From assembly GCA_041166085.1 (NCBI GenBank), contig JBEEFP010000056.1, forward strand, positions 81,434 to 145,433: a stretch of DNA of 64,000 bases, in the 5' to 3' direction. The notes beneath the pieces were generated by a model. The model was not told the DNA's origin, searched no databases, and was given only the letters and a program-made list of their open reading frames with translations. The translations under genes and the position numbers were made by a program. The DNA is from JBEEFP01 sp041166085. GTDB taxonomy: Bacteria > Actinomycetota > Acidimicrobiia > Acidimicrobiales > JAFATL01. Below are positions 33,902 through 41,426 of the stretch, piece after piece; position 1 is the first letter of the stretch, and the number at the start of each line of letters is the position of its first letter.

Positions 33902-35506
33902 TCAGCAGTTGAGGACCAGCGGGGCGCCCTTGGCGCCGGCCTTCGACGGGGCGCCCGTGGTGGTGGTGGTCCCCGGGGTGGCCACCGTTCCCGGCTTCCG
34001 GATGCCCACGAAGGTGGTGCCGGTGATGAGCTGGAGATCGCCGCCCACCAGGTGCTTGTCCTCCACTATCTGGGCGCCGCCGTCGACGTAGGCCTGGAGC
34101 ACCAGGGCCTTGTCCCGCTGCCCCGTGCCGTAGCGGACGAGGGACCTGGTGTAGCTGAACGACGGAGCGTCGCCCGTGCCGGAGACGCTGAACCCGGCCT
34201 TCTGCAGTCCGAGCGAGGCCTGGCTCGCCTGCCCACCTTGACCAGAGCCGTTCAGGATGCGCACTCGGATGCTGCCGGGGATCACCTTGGGCAGCTGGGT
34301 CGGCGCGGTGTCGGCGGGTGCCTGCCCGTTGAACTTGGCGATCATCTCGGTGGCGTCGGGGTCCTTGAGGTCGAGCACCTGGGCGCCGGTGGCCTTGATG
34401 GTCCGGGCGACAACAGGAAGCGAGAGCATGTCGACCGCCTCCGGTGCCAGCGACTTGAAGCGGCCGGCCAGGCGCCGAATGTCCGCAGTGGAGAGCGTGT
34501 TGTCGATCTTCACGTACTTGGTGGCGGTGCCGGCCATCGAGTTGGCCTTGATGGGGTTGCGCACGCCCTGGGCGATCGCTTGCTTCATCATGCGGCGGAT
34601 GAAGTTCTGCTGGCGACTGATACGGCCGAGGTCGCCGGTCGGGTCCGTGCGCCAGCGTCCGGATTCGTAGGACTGGTAGTGCCGGCTGCGCGCGTAGGCC
34701 AATGCCTGGTCGCCGTCGAGCTCCACGCAGCCCGCGTTCGGCACGCGCAGCCCCGTGACGAGGTCGCGCGCGGGGGACGTGAAGGGGATGGTGACGCCCC
34801 CCACCGAGTTCACGATGCCGCGGAACCCGTAGAAGTCGACTTCGGCGTAGTGGTCGACCTGGATGCCCAACTCCTGGTGGATCGTCTCGATGAGCCGGCG
34901 TTCGCCGTCCGCCGCCTGGATGGCGGTGTTGATGCGGTCTTTGCGCTGGGTGCCGGCGATGGTGACGTACAGGTCGCGCGGGATCGAGAGGATGGCGGCC
35001 TTCTCGGCGCGGGGGTCGGCGTGCAGGATCATGATCGTGTCGCTGTGCTTGCCACCGACGTCCCGGGAGGTGCCGAACTTCTTTGCCTCCTCCGGTGTCA
35101 CGTTCTCCCGCGTGTCGGACCCGACGAACAGCACGTTCATCGGCTCGCCGGGGTCGTCGTGGCCGCTGCCGCGCAGGACGCTGCTGAGGTTGATCTTGTC
35201 GATCTGGCCGAAGCGCCACCGCAGGTAGCCGTAGCCGGACGCGGTCGCGACGAGGCAGAAGGCGATGAAGATGTTCAGACCGATCAGGACGCGCCGGGGC
35301 CAGGTACGCGATGTGGGGCGCGCGTGCCGGGCATGACGCGCATGCCGGGGAGCCACGGTGGGCGAGGGTAGCAGCGCGTCCCCGTCATCTTGAGGCAGGG
35401 TCCCGCCCGTGCGGGCCGTGATTCGTGCCCACGCATCGCCCGAGACGCGGGCCGTCCCGCCGTACGCGCGAAGGCGGCGTCGCAGCTCGTCGTGGTCCTC
35501 GGTCAT
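33902..35506 (-). CDS. LytR-CpsA-Psr family glycopolymer ligase with LytR_C domain
   Basis: A 534-residue type II membrane protein. LCP enzymes attach lipid-linked glycopolymers to peptidoglycan. The order is: cytoplasmic ~90 residues (DELRRRLRAYGG, SGDAWARITARTGG), one membrane segment (VLIGLNIFIAFCLVATASGY), the LCP domain with NVLFVGSDTRENV, HSDTIMILHADP, ILSIPRDLYVTI, RINTAIQAADG, VGGVTIPF and ALAYARSRHYQSYESGRWRTD, then a LytR_C domain (SIRVRILNGSGQGGQAS) and a Thr/Ala tail. Key Asp and Arg residues are present. The ATG overlaps the sigma-factor stop by four bases, where an anti-sigma gene is usually found. Confidence 0.92.
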   Translation of the reverse strand: MTEDHDELRRRLRAYGGTARVSGDAWARITARTGGTLPQDDGDALLPSPTVAPRHARHARHARPTSRTWPRRVLIGLNIFIAFCLVATASGYGYLRWRFGQIDKINLSSVLRGSGHDDPGEPMNVLFVGSDTRENVTPEEAKKFGTSRDVGGKHSDTIMILHADPRAEKAAILSIPRDLYVTIAGTQRKDRINTAIQAADGERRLIETIHQELGIQVDHYAEVDFYGFRGIVNSVGGVTIPFTSPARDLVTGLRVPNAGCVELDGDQALAYARSRHYQSYESGRWRTDPTGDLGRISRQQNFIRRMMKQAIAQGVRNPIKANSMAGTATKYVKIDNTLSTADIRRLAGRFKSLAPEAVDMLSLPVVARTIKATGAQVLDLKDPDATEMIAKFNGQAPADTAPTQLPKVIPGSIRVRILNGSGQGGQASQASLGLQKAGFSVSGTGDAPSFSYTRSLVRYGTGQRDKALVLQAYVDGGAQIVEDKHLVGGDLQLITGTTFVGIRKPGTVATPGTTTTTGAPSKAGAKGAPLVLNC

Positions 35507-36006
35507 GACGGCAACACCTCTCGCAAGCGGGCCAAGGCCCGAAACAGCGGGGATTTCACGGTGCCTGGGCGGCACCCGAGCAGGACGGCGATCTCGGCCT
35601 CGGGCAGGTCCTCGTAGAAGCGCAGCACGACGGCTTTGCGCTGGCGGTCCGAGAGGGTGGCCAGGGCGTCGGCCATCTCGTCGATCTCCTCGTCGCCCAC
35701 CGTCGCCGGTTGGGCCGCTCCCGGTCCGTGGCGGAGCTCGCGTGACCGGCGGCGCTGCTGCGAACGGCACGCGTTCACGACCGCCTGGCGCAGGTACGCG
35801 CGGGGCGTCTCGACCTCGGCCCAGCGGGCGAAGACGCGGACGAAGGCGTCCTGGACGAGCTCCTCGGCCTGGCCCGGCGAGCCAGTGAGCAACAGGGCCA
35901 GCCGCACCATTGGCGCGTAGGCGTCTGCATACAGGCGCTCGAAGGAACCGCGCCCGGACCCCTCGACGTACGGGGGAAGGGGCGCGGTCGGCTCGTCCAC
36001 GACCAT
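35503..36006 (-). CDS. ECF RNA polymerase sigma factor, SigE-like family
   Basis: A ~167-residue sigma factor with region 2 (FERLYADAYAPMVRLALLLT, AEELVQDAFVRVFARW) and region 4 (LATLSDRQRKAVVLRFYEDL, EAEIAVLLGCRPGTVKSPLF). It is the group often annotated as SigE-family in actinobacteria. ATG at 36006 is chosen with AGAAGGGGG just upstream; GTG at 36009 is possible. It is the first gene of a two-gene unit with the LCP ligase and may be released by envelope stress; its target promoters cannot be named. Confidence 0.9.
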   Translation of the reverse strand: MVVDEPTAPLPPYVEGSGRGSFERLYADAYAPMVRLALLLTGSPGQAEELVQDAFVRVFARWAEVETPRAYLRQAVVNACRSQQRRRSRELRHGPGAAQPATVGDEEIDEMADALATLSDRQRKAVVLRFYEDLPEAEIAVLLGCRPGTVKSPLFRALARLREVLPS

Positions 36007-36051
36007 CACCCCCTTCTAGACGCCGGACGCCCCCGGCTGGTTCCGCCCTCG

Positions 36052-37200
36052 CTAGGAAACCGGCAGGCCCAGCTCGCGACTGATGACCAGTCGCTGGATC
36101 TCGCTGGTGCCCTCGCCGATCTCGAGGATCTTGGCGTCGCGGTAAAAGCGGCTCACCGGGGTCTCGTCGATGAAGCCGTAGCCCCCGAAGATCTGGGTGG
36201 CCTCACGCGTGGCCGTCACCGCCGCCTCGGTGGCGTAGAGCTTGGCCATGGCCGCCGCCTGCTTGAACGGCCTGCCCTGGTCCTTCAGCCACGCCGCCTT
36301 GTAGGTGAGGTTGCGGGCGTTCTCGACCATGACCGCGAGGTCGGCGCATTTGAACGCCACGGCTTGGTAGCGCCCGATGGGTCCGCCGAAGGCTTTGCGC
36401 TCGGTGGCGTAGCCGACACTCTGCTCGAGACAGGCCTGGGCCAGTCCGACGGCAAGAGCGGCGATGGCCACTCGCCCGTCGTCGAGGATGGCCAGGAACT
36501 GCTTGAACCCCGCGCCCTCGGCGCCGAGCAGGTTGTCGAGCGGCACGCGGCAGTCCTCGAACCGCAGGCCGTGGGTGTCGGACGCGTGCCACCCCATCTT
36601 CCGGTAGGCCGGCTCGACGGTGAGGCCCGGTGTGCCCGCGGGCACGACGATGGCGCTGATGTCACTCGGCCCGGTGCGTGCCGTCACGGTGATGACGCTG
36701 GTGATCGGTGTGCCCGAGTTGGTGATGAACGCCTTGGCCCCGTCGATGACCCACTCGCCCGTTGTGTCATCGCGACGGGCTCTGGTGCGGGTGGCGCCCG
36801 CGTCGCTCCCCGCGTCCGGCTCGGTGAGACCGAAGGCGCCGAGCGCTCGTCCCGCGCACAGGTCGGGCAGCCACTGCTGACGCTGGGCCTCCGACCCGAA
36901 GGTGTAGATCGGGTTGGCACCCAGGCCCACGCCGGCCGACAGGGTGATGGCCATCGACGAGTCGACGCGCCCCAGCTCCTCGATGGCGATGCACACGGTG
37001 GTGAAGTCGGCCTCGGAGCCGCCGTACTCCTGTGGGAACGGCAGCCCGAACAGTCCCAGCTCACCCATGGCCCGCACCGTGTCGACCGGAAACGTGTGGT
37101 CCCGATCCCATGCCTCGACGTGCGGCGCGATCTCACGCTCGGCGAAGTCCCTGACGACCTTCCGGAACGCCTCGTGCTCGTCACCGAGATCGAAGTTCAT
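36052..37200 (-). CDS. Acyl-CoA dehydrogenase
   Basis: A 382-residue flavoprotein for the first step of acyl-CoA beta-oxidation or branched-chain acyl-CoA breakdown. Motifs are the N-terminal helix FDLGDEHEAFRKVVRDFAER, GLFGLPFPQEYGGSEADF, GAFGLTEPDAGSDAGATRT, KAFITNSGTPITSVI (FAD/substrate region), and REATQIFGGYGFIDETPVSR with the late Glu used as catalytic base in many members, then YRDAKILEIGEGTSEIQR. Length is normal. The exact acyl chain is not determined. It is divergent from pabB with a shared promoter-like sequence. Confidence 0.93.
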   Translation of the reverse strand: MNFDLGDEHEAFRKVVRDFAEREIAPHVEAWDRDHTFPVDTVRAMGELGLFGLPFPQEYGGSEADFTTVCIAIEELGRVDSSMAITLSAGVGLGANPIYTFGSEAQRQQWLPDLCAGRALGAFGLTEPDAGSDAGATRTRARRDDTTGEWVIDGAKAFITNSGTPITSVITVTARTGPSDISAIVVPAGTPGLTVEPAYRKMGWHASDTHGLRFEDCRVPLDNLLGAEGAGFKQFLAILDDGRVAIAALAVGLAQACLEQSVGYATERKAFGGPIGRYQAVAFKCADLAVMVENARNLTYKAAWLKDQGRPFKQAAAMAKLYATEAAVTATREATQIFGGYGFIDETPVSRFYRDAKILEIGEGTSEIQRLVISRELGLPVS

Positions 37201-37206
37201 GGGTGG

Positions 37207-37216
37207 ATCGTAGGCT
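37207..37216. promoter_or_regulatory. Candidate back-to-back -10 elements, acyl-CoA dehydrogenase / pabB
   Basis: ATCGTAGGCT reads as TACGAT leftward and TAGGCT rightward, sharing one TA. Each hexamer ends six or seven bases before a start codon (ATG 37200 and GTG 37224). The geometry fits two leaderless transcripts from a 10-base symmetric core. Confidence 0.5.
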
Positions 37217-37223
37217 TCGTGAC

Positions 37224-38216
37224 GTGCACCCTCTCGCGGTCGTCGGCGGTCGCCTCGCCACCGGTCTGCGCGACGTCACGACCGATCTCAGCGCCCTCGA
37301 CTCGAGTGGGTTCTGGGCCGTCGTGGTGGCCTTCGACGGCGAAGCGGTGTGCGCTCGCTTCGACACCGTCCGCCCTGCCCGTCCGTGGCCCGGACGCGGG
37401 TGGCAAGGGCCGGCGGCAGCCGCATGGACATCCAGCCTCGACCGCTACCAGTACTGCGCCGGCGTGGTCGCCATCCGCGCGGCCATCGCCGCGGGCGACG
37501 TCTACCAGGTGAATCTGTGCCGCGTGCTGTCGGCGCCAGTAGGCCGCGAGGCAGACGTGGCCGCCCTCGGCGCGGCGCTGGCCCAGGGCAACCCCGCGCC
37601 GTACTCGGCCGTCATCCGGCTCCCCGAACACGGCGTGCACGTGGCGTCCGCGTCACCAGAGCGCTTCCTGCGACGCGACGGCCGAGCCGTCGAGTCCAAA
37701 CCCATCAAGGGGACGGCGGCCACGACGGACGGCTTCCTCCCCAAGGACCGGGCCGAGAACGTGATGATCGTCGACCTCGTCCGCAACGACCTCGGCCGCG
37801 TGTGCGAGTACGGGTCGGTCACCGTGCCTGGGTTGTGCGAGATGGAGCCCCACCCGGGGCTGTTCCACCTCGTGTCCACCGTGCGGGGCCAGCTGCGCGA
37901 CGGCGTCGGCTGGGCCGAGCTCATCGCCGCCACCTTCCCGCCCGGCTCGGTGACCGGCGCGCCGAAGCTGGCCGCGCTCGACGTCATCGCCAAGCTCGAG
38001 CCCGTCGGCCGCGGCCCGTATTGCGGCGCGGTCGGATGGGTCGACGCCGACCGCGGTGTCGGCGATCTCAACGTCGGCATCCGCACCTTCTGGCTGGCCG
38101 ATGGGCTGCTGCATCTCGGCACCGGCGGCGGCATCACCTGGGACTCGACGCCCGAAGGCGAGTGGGCCGAGACCGAGCTCAAGGCGCGCCGCCTCCTGGC
38201 AGTGGTGTCAGCGTGA
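37224..38216 (+). CDS. pabB: Aminodeoxychorismate synthase component I
   Basis: A ~330-residue chorismate-utilising enzyme for p-aminobenzoate and folate synthesis. Motifs are YCAGVVAIRAAIAAGDVYQV, ASASPERFLRRDG, ESKPIKGTAATTDG, NVMIVDLVRNDLGRVCEYGS, FPPGSVTGAPKLAALDVI and GPYCGAVGWVD. It is a short form; the N-terminal domain of the ~450-residue enterobacterial PabB is reduced. GTG at 37224 is chosen because TAGGCT ends seven bases upstream; an in-frame GTG at 37203 would start two bases after the divergent gene. The stop overlaps the pabC GTG. A glutaminase partner (pabA) is not in the window. Confidence 0.9.
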   Translation: MHPLAVVGGRLATGLRDVTTDLSALDSSGFWAVVVAFDGEAVCARFDTVRPARPWPGRGWQGPAAAAWTSSLDRYQYCAGVVAIRAAIAAGDVYQVNLCRVLSAPVGREADVAALGAALAQGNPAPYSAVIRLPEHGVHVASASPERFLRRDGRAVESKPIKGTAATTDGFLPKDRAENVMIVDLVRNDLGRVCEYGSVTVPGLCEMEPHPGLFHLVSTVRGQLRDGVGWAELIAATFPPGSVTGAPKLAALDVIAKLEPVGRGPYCGAVGWVDADRGVGDLNVGIRTFWLADGLLHLGTGGGITWDSTPEGEWAETELKARRLLAVVSA

Positions 38217-39043
38217 GCGAGCGCTCGGTGTGGGTGAACGGGACCCTGCTCGACGGGGACGCGCCGGCGGTGTCGGCGTTCGACCACGGGCTGCTCACCG
38301 GCGACGGCGTGTTCGAGACGTTGAAGACCTACGACGGCCGCGTGTTCGCGGCCCGTCGTCATCTCGAGCGCTTGGCCCATTCGGCGGGTGGCCTGGGCCT
38401 GGCGTTGCGCCCGGTCGACGAGCTGTTGCGTGCGATGGACCAGGTCGTCGCCGCCAACCGCATCGGCACCGGGCGCGTCCGGGTCACCGTCACCGGCGGA
38501 CCGTCACCGCTCGGCTCGGACCGCGGCCCGTCGGGCCCGACCACCATCGTGGCCGCGGCCCCGCAGCCGCCATGGCCGGACAGCACACCGGTCGCGGTGG
38601 TGCCGTGGCCGAGAAACGAGCGCGGCGCGCTGGCCGGCCTCAAGACCACGTCGTACGGCGAGAACGTGGTCGCGCTTGCCTATGCCAAGGAGCGCGGCGC
38701 GGGCGAGGCCGTCTTCGCCAACCTGGCCGGGAACCTTTGCGAGGGCACGGGCACCAACGTCTTCGTCGCCATCGGCGGCCGCCTCGTCACGCCGCCGCTC
38801 TCGTCCGGGTGTCTGGCCGGCGTGACGCGCGCCCTCGTCATCGAGGTCACGGGCGCGGCCGAGGAGGACCTCCCCGTTGACGCGCTCGCGCAGGCCGACG
38901 AGGCCTTCCTCACGTCCACCACGCGCGAGGTCCAACCCATCTCCGCCGTCGACGGCGCCGCGCTGCGGTCCGTCTCCGGCCCCCTCACCCGCGCCGCGGC
39001 CGAGGCGTTCGCCGCTCTCGTCCGACGCGACATGGACCCCTGA
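38213..39043 (+). CDS. pabC: Aminodeoxychorismate lyase (class IV PLP enzyme)
   Basis: A 276-residue fold-type IV PLP protein. It has WVNGTLLDGDAPAVSAFDHG, LLTGDGVFETLKTYDGRVF, RHLERLAHSAGGL, GLKTTSYGENVVAL (with the PLP lysine), NLCEGTGTNVFVAIGG and EAFLTSTTREVQPI. These features are shared with D-amino-acid and branched-chain aminotransferases, but the four-base GTGA overlap with pabB makes release of pyruvate from aminodeoxychorismate the best assignment. Confidence 0.88.
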   Translation: MSERSVWVNGTLLDGDAPAVSAFDHGLLTGDGVFETLKTYDGRVFAARRHLERLAHSAGGLGLALRPVDELLRAMDQVVAANRIGTGRVRVTVTGGPSPLGSDRGPSGPTTIVAAAPQPPWPDSTPVAVVPWPRNERGALAGLKTTSYGENVVALAYAKERGAGEAVFANLAGNLCEGTGTNVFVAIGGRLVTPPLSSGCLAGVTRALVIEVTGAAEEDLPVDALAQADEAFLTSTTREVQPISAVDGAALRSVSGPLTRAAAEAFAALVRRDMDP

Positions 39044-39060
39044 GGTGAGCTCCTGTTGGC

Positions 39061-40665
39061 TCAGGAATGCACCCAGATGGGGCTACCGAGTGGGGCGAGG
39101 TTGGCACCCCAGATGAAGTTGATGGCGGGATTGCTGAGCCGCACGCAGCCGTGCGACGCGGGGAAGGGCGGGATGGACGGCGAGCCGTGGATGGCGTGGC
39201 CCGCGCTGGTGAAGTACTTGGGGCGGAACAGGGTGCCCAGGTGCGACACCCGCGTGCCGTCGACCTGACGGTCGAAGGTGAAGCGGCCCTCCGGCGTGAC
39301 CGCTCGATAGGTGCGGCCCCCTGAGCTGTAGGCGGCGTTGGAGCCAGTCGACGTGTTGAACGTCCACACCATCCGGCCGCCCCGGATCGCGAAGAGGAGC
39401 TGGCGGGCCTTGTCGACCTCGATGAGATCCCCAGACGTCGACGCAGGTACCGGGCGGGCGCCCCGCGACAATGCACCTTGGTCCTCCGGCCCTATGGAGC
39501 CATCGCGTGGCAATCCATTCGCCTTCTCGAACGCGTACACCGCCTGCACCGTCGTGTCGCCGAACGAGCCGTCGACGCCGGGCAGCCAGTAACCCATGTC
39601 CAACAGGTGCTGCTGGAGGTTGGCCACACCGGGGCCAGCATCTCCGCGCTGCAACATCTCGATGACGCGCTCCACTCCGGCGCCGGTGACGATGCGCCCG
39701 TCGTGGCCTGCGACAGCGACGTTGACGCCGCCCGGGTAGTTCGCGTTGTAGGCGAAGAACTGGTTGACGATCGAGCCGCCGCCATTGAACACGCGCACAT
39801 GGGGTCCGCCACCGGGTCCTGGCCCGGTGACGATGCGGCCGCTGCCACCGAGGGTGCCCGCCGCCACGCGCACGCCACCGGCGAAGCCACCGTCGTACGC
39901 GAAGAACGAGCCCAACGCTCCGCCGGTCGCGGTGAACACCCGCACGTGTGGGCCGCCGCCCGGTCCTGCGCCGGTGACGACCCGCCGGCCTCCGTCGACG
40001 TCCCCGGCCGCGACCGCGACGCCGCCACTGAAACCGGCTCCGTATGCGAACCACTCCGCCTTGATGCCGCCTGTGGGCGTGAAGACACGCACGTGTGGCC
40101 CGCCGCCCGGGCCCGCGCCGGTGACGATCTCAGCACGGCCGTCACCGTCGAGGTCGGCGGCGGCCACCTGCACACCACCCGGGAAGGAGGAGCCGTACGC
40201 GAAGAACGCGCTACGGAGGTCGCCGCCTGCGCCGAACACCTTGACATGGGGGCCGCCGGTGGGTCCTGCCCCGGTGATGATCTCATCGCGGCCATCGCCG
40301 TCGACATCTGCAGCCGCGACCTGCACGCCACCGGTGAAGCCTGGGTCATACGCGAAGAACTCGCTCCGGAGACCACCGTCGAGGCCGAAGACCCTGATGT
40401 GGGGGCCGCCGCCCGGACCAGCACCGGTGATGATCTCGTCGTGCCCGTCGCCGTCGACGTCACCCGCAGCGACATGGGCACCACCCGGGAATGACGGGCT
40501 GTACGCCATCAGCTCCGACGCCAGCCCACCGGCAGGCGAGAACGTCCGCACGTGCGGACCCGCGCCCGGTTTGACCACGATGATGACTGCGCTCGCAGAC
40601 GATGGCGCCATCGTCCAGAGGACGACCGCCACCAGTCCGAGCGCCGCTGCCCGCCGTCTACCCAT
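39061..40665 (-). CDS. Secreted L,D-transpeptidase with N-terminal FG-GAP-like repeats
   Basis: A 534-residue exported enzyme. The order is: signal peptide (AAALGLVAVVLWTMAPSSAS), six GGGPHV-type repeats (residues ~30-330), a PG_binding_1 domain (GDAGPGVANLQQHLLDMGYW) and a C-terminal YkuD domain with DKARQLLFAIRGGRMVW, GHAIHGSPSI and ASHGCVRLSN; the catalytic Cys is residue 507. It would form 3-3 peptidoglycan cross-links or attach proteins to the wall. Unlike in the SpoIID and amidase proteins, the repeats precede the enzyme domain. ATG at 40665 is preceded by GGGGAGGCAGGA, a strong ribosome-binding site, and TAGAAT lies farther upstream. Confidence 0.92.
   Translation of the reverse strand: MGRRRAAALGLVAVVLWTMAPSSASAVIIVVKPGAGPHVRTFSPAGGLASELMAYSPSFPGGAHVAAGDVDGDGHDEIITGAGPGGGPHIRVFGLDGGLRSEFFAYDPGFTGGVQVAAADVDGDGRDEIITGAGPTGGPHVKVFGAGGDLRSAFFAYGSSFPGGVQVAAADLDGDGRAEIVTGAGPGGGPHVRVFTPTGGIKAEWFAYGAGFSGGVAVAAGDVDGGRRVVTGAGPGGGPHVRVFTATGGALGSFFAYDGGFAGGVRVAAGTLGGSGRIVTGPGPGGGPHVRVFNGGGSIVNQFFAYNANYPGGVNVAVAGHDGRIVTGAGVERVIEMLQRGDAGPGVANLQQHLLDMGYWLPGVDGSFGDTTVQAVYAFEKANGLPRDGSIGPEDQGALSRGARPVPASTSGDLIEVDKARQLLFAIRGGRMVWTFNTSTGSNAAYSSGGRTYRAVTPEGRFTFDRQVDGTRVSHLGTLFRPKYFTSAGHAIHGSPSIPPFPASHGCVRLSNPAINFIWGANLAPLGSPIWVHS
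39675..40580 (-). repeat. Six FG-GAP-like protein repeats in the L,D-transpeptidase
   Basis: Units show SFPGGAHVA, GFTGGVQVA, SFPGGVQVA, GFSGGVAVA, GFAGGVRVA and NYPGGVNVA, each followed by a DVDGDG-type loop and TGAGPGGGPHV. The last two units have shortened acidic loops. Confidence 0.85.
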
Positions 40666-40696
40666 TCCTGCCTCCCCGGTTCCCGAATTCCAGATT

Positions 40697-41407
40697 CTAG
40701 GGAGAACCGCCGACCGCGCGCAGGTGAACCACGTCACCCGCTGTCACCGTGCGCAGGCAGACGCCGACGTCGACGAGCAGGTGCCCCTCGTCCGAGACGT
40801 CCGACGCGGTGCCGGTGAAGCTCTCGTCGGCCAGCTCGATACGGACGGCCCGACCGAGGGTCGCGCACCGGCGGCGGAACTCCGATGCGACCGCGGGCCA
40901 GTCTGCGGCGCGTGGTGCCAGGTGTGCGAGGAGGGACTGCAGGACCTCGTCGCGATCCACCGGCGCCCCCGTCACCTGGTTGGCCGCGATGCCGCCGTTC
41001 GGCACCGGACCATCCCAGGTGAGGTTCACGCCGATGCCCACGACGACCGCGGGCAGGTCGGCTTCGGCCAGCACGCCGGCCAACTTGCGGTCGTCCACCA
41101 GCAGGTCGTTCGGCCACTTGAGGTCGGGCGTGAACCCGGCCACGTCGGCCAGCGCGTCGGAGGCCGCCAGCGCGACGGCGGCCGTCACCAGGTGCAGCCG
41201 GTCGGGCGGCAGCGCAGGTCGGAGCAGGATCGAGGCCAGGAGCGACGAGCCGCGGGCCGCTTCCCAGCTACGCCCCAACCGCCCTCGCCCGGCAGACTGG
41301 AGGTCGGCCACCGCAACCGTGCCCTCGGCGGCCCCGGCCCGCGCCTCGTCGAGGAGATAGCGGTTCGTGGAGTCGAGCTCCTCGAAGCGGCGGACGTCCC
41401 AGTCGAT
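40697..41407 (-). CDS. birA: Biotin--[biotin carboxyl carrier protein] ligase without a canonical start codon
   Basis: This enzyme makes biotinyl-AMP and loads biotin on the carboxyl carrier domain. The reading frame contains WDVRRFEELDSTNRYLLDEA (with the STN biotin motif), SAGRGRLGRSW, LKWPNDLLVDDRKLAGVL and VVGIGVNLTWDG, a class I BirA without an N-terminal DNA-binding domain. The first ATG, GTG or TTG in frame is GTG at 41311, after the essential STN motif. Upstream sense codons run only back to TAG at 41411-41413 and contain no standard start. ATC at 41407-41405 is placed as start because TATGGT ends six bases before the adjoining site; a sequencing frameshift from ATG 41418 is the alternative. 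It is divergent from the carboxylase it would modify. Confidence 0.85.
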   Translation of the reverse strand: MDWDVRRFEELDSTNRYLLDEARAGAAEGTVAVADLQSAGRGRLGRSWEAARGSSLLASILLRPALPPDRLHLVTAAVALAASDALADVAGFTPDLKWPNDLLVDDRKLAGVLAEADLPAVVVGIGVNLTWDGPVPNGGIAANQVTGAPVDRDEVLQSLLAHLAPRAADWPAVASEFRRRCATLGRAVRIELADESFTGTASDVSDEGHLLVDVGVCLRTVTAGDVVHLRAVGGSP

Positions 41408-41413
41408 GTACTA

Positions 41414-41419
41414 ACCATA
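41414..41419 (-). promoter_or_regulatory. Candidate -10 hexamer of birA
   Basis: TATGGT read leftward ends six bases before the ATC at 41407. The rightward partner sharing its TA (TAGGAA) is imperfect and only three bases from the carboxylase ATG. Confidence 0.35.
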
Positions 41420-41426
41420 GGAACCC

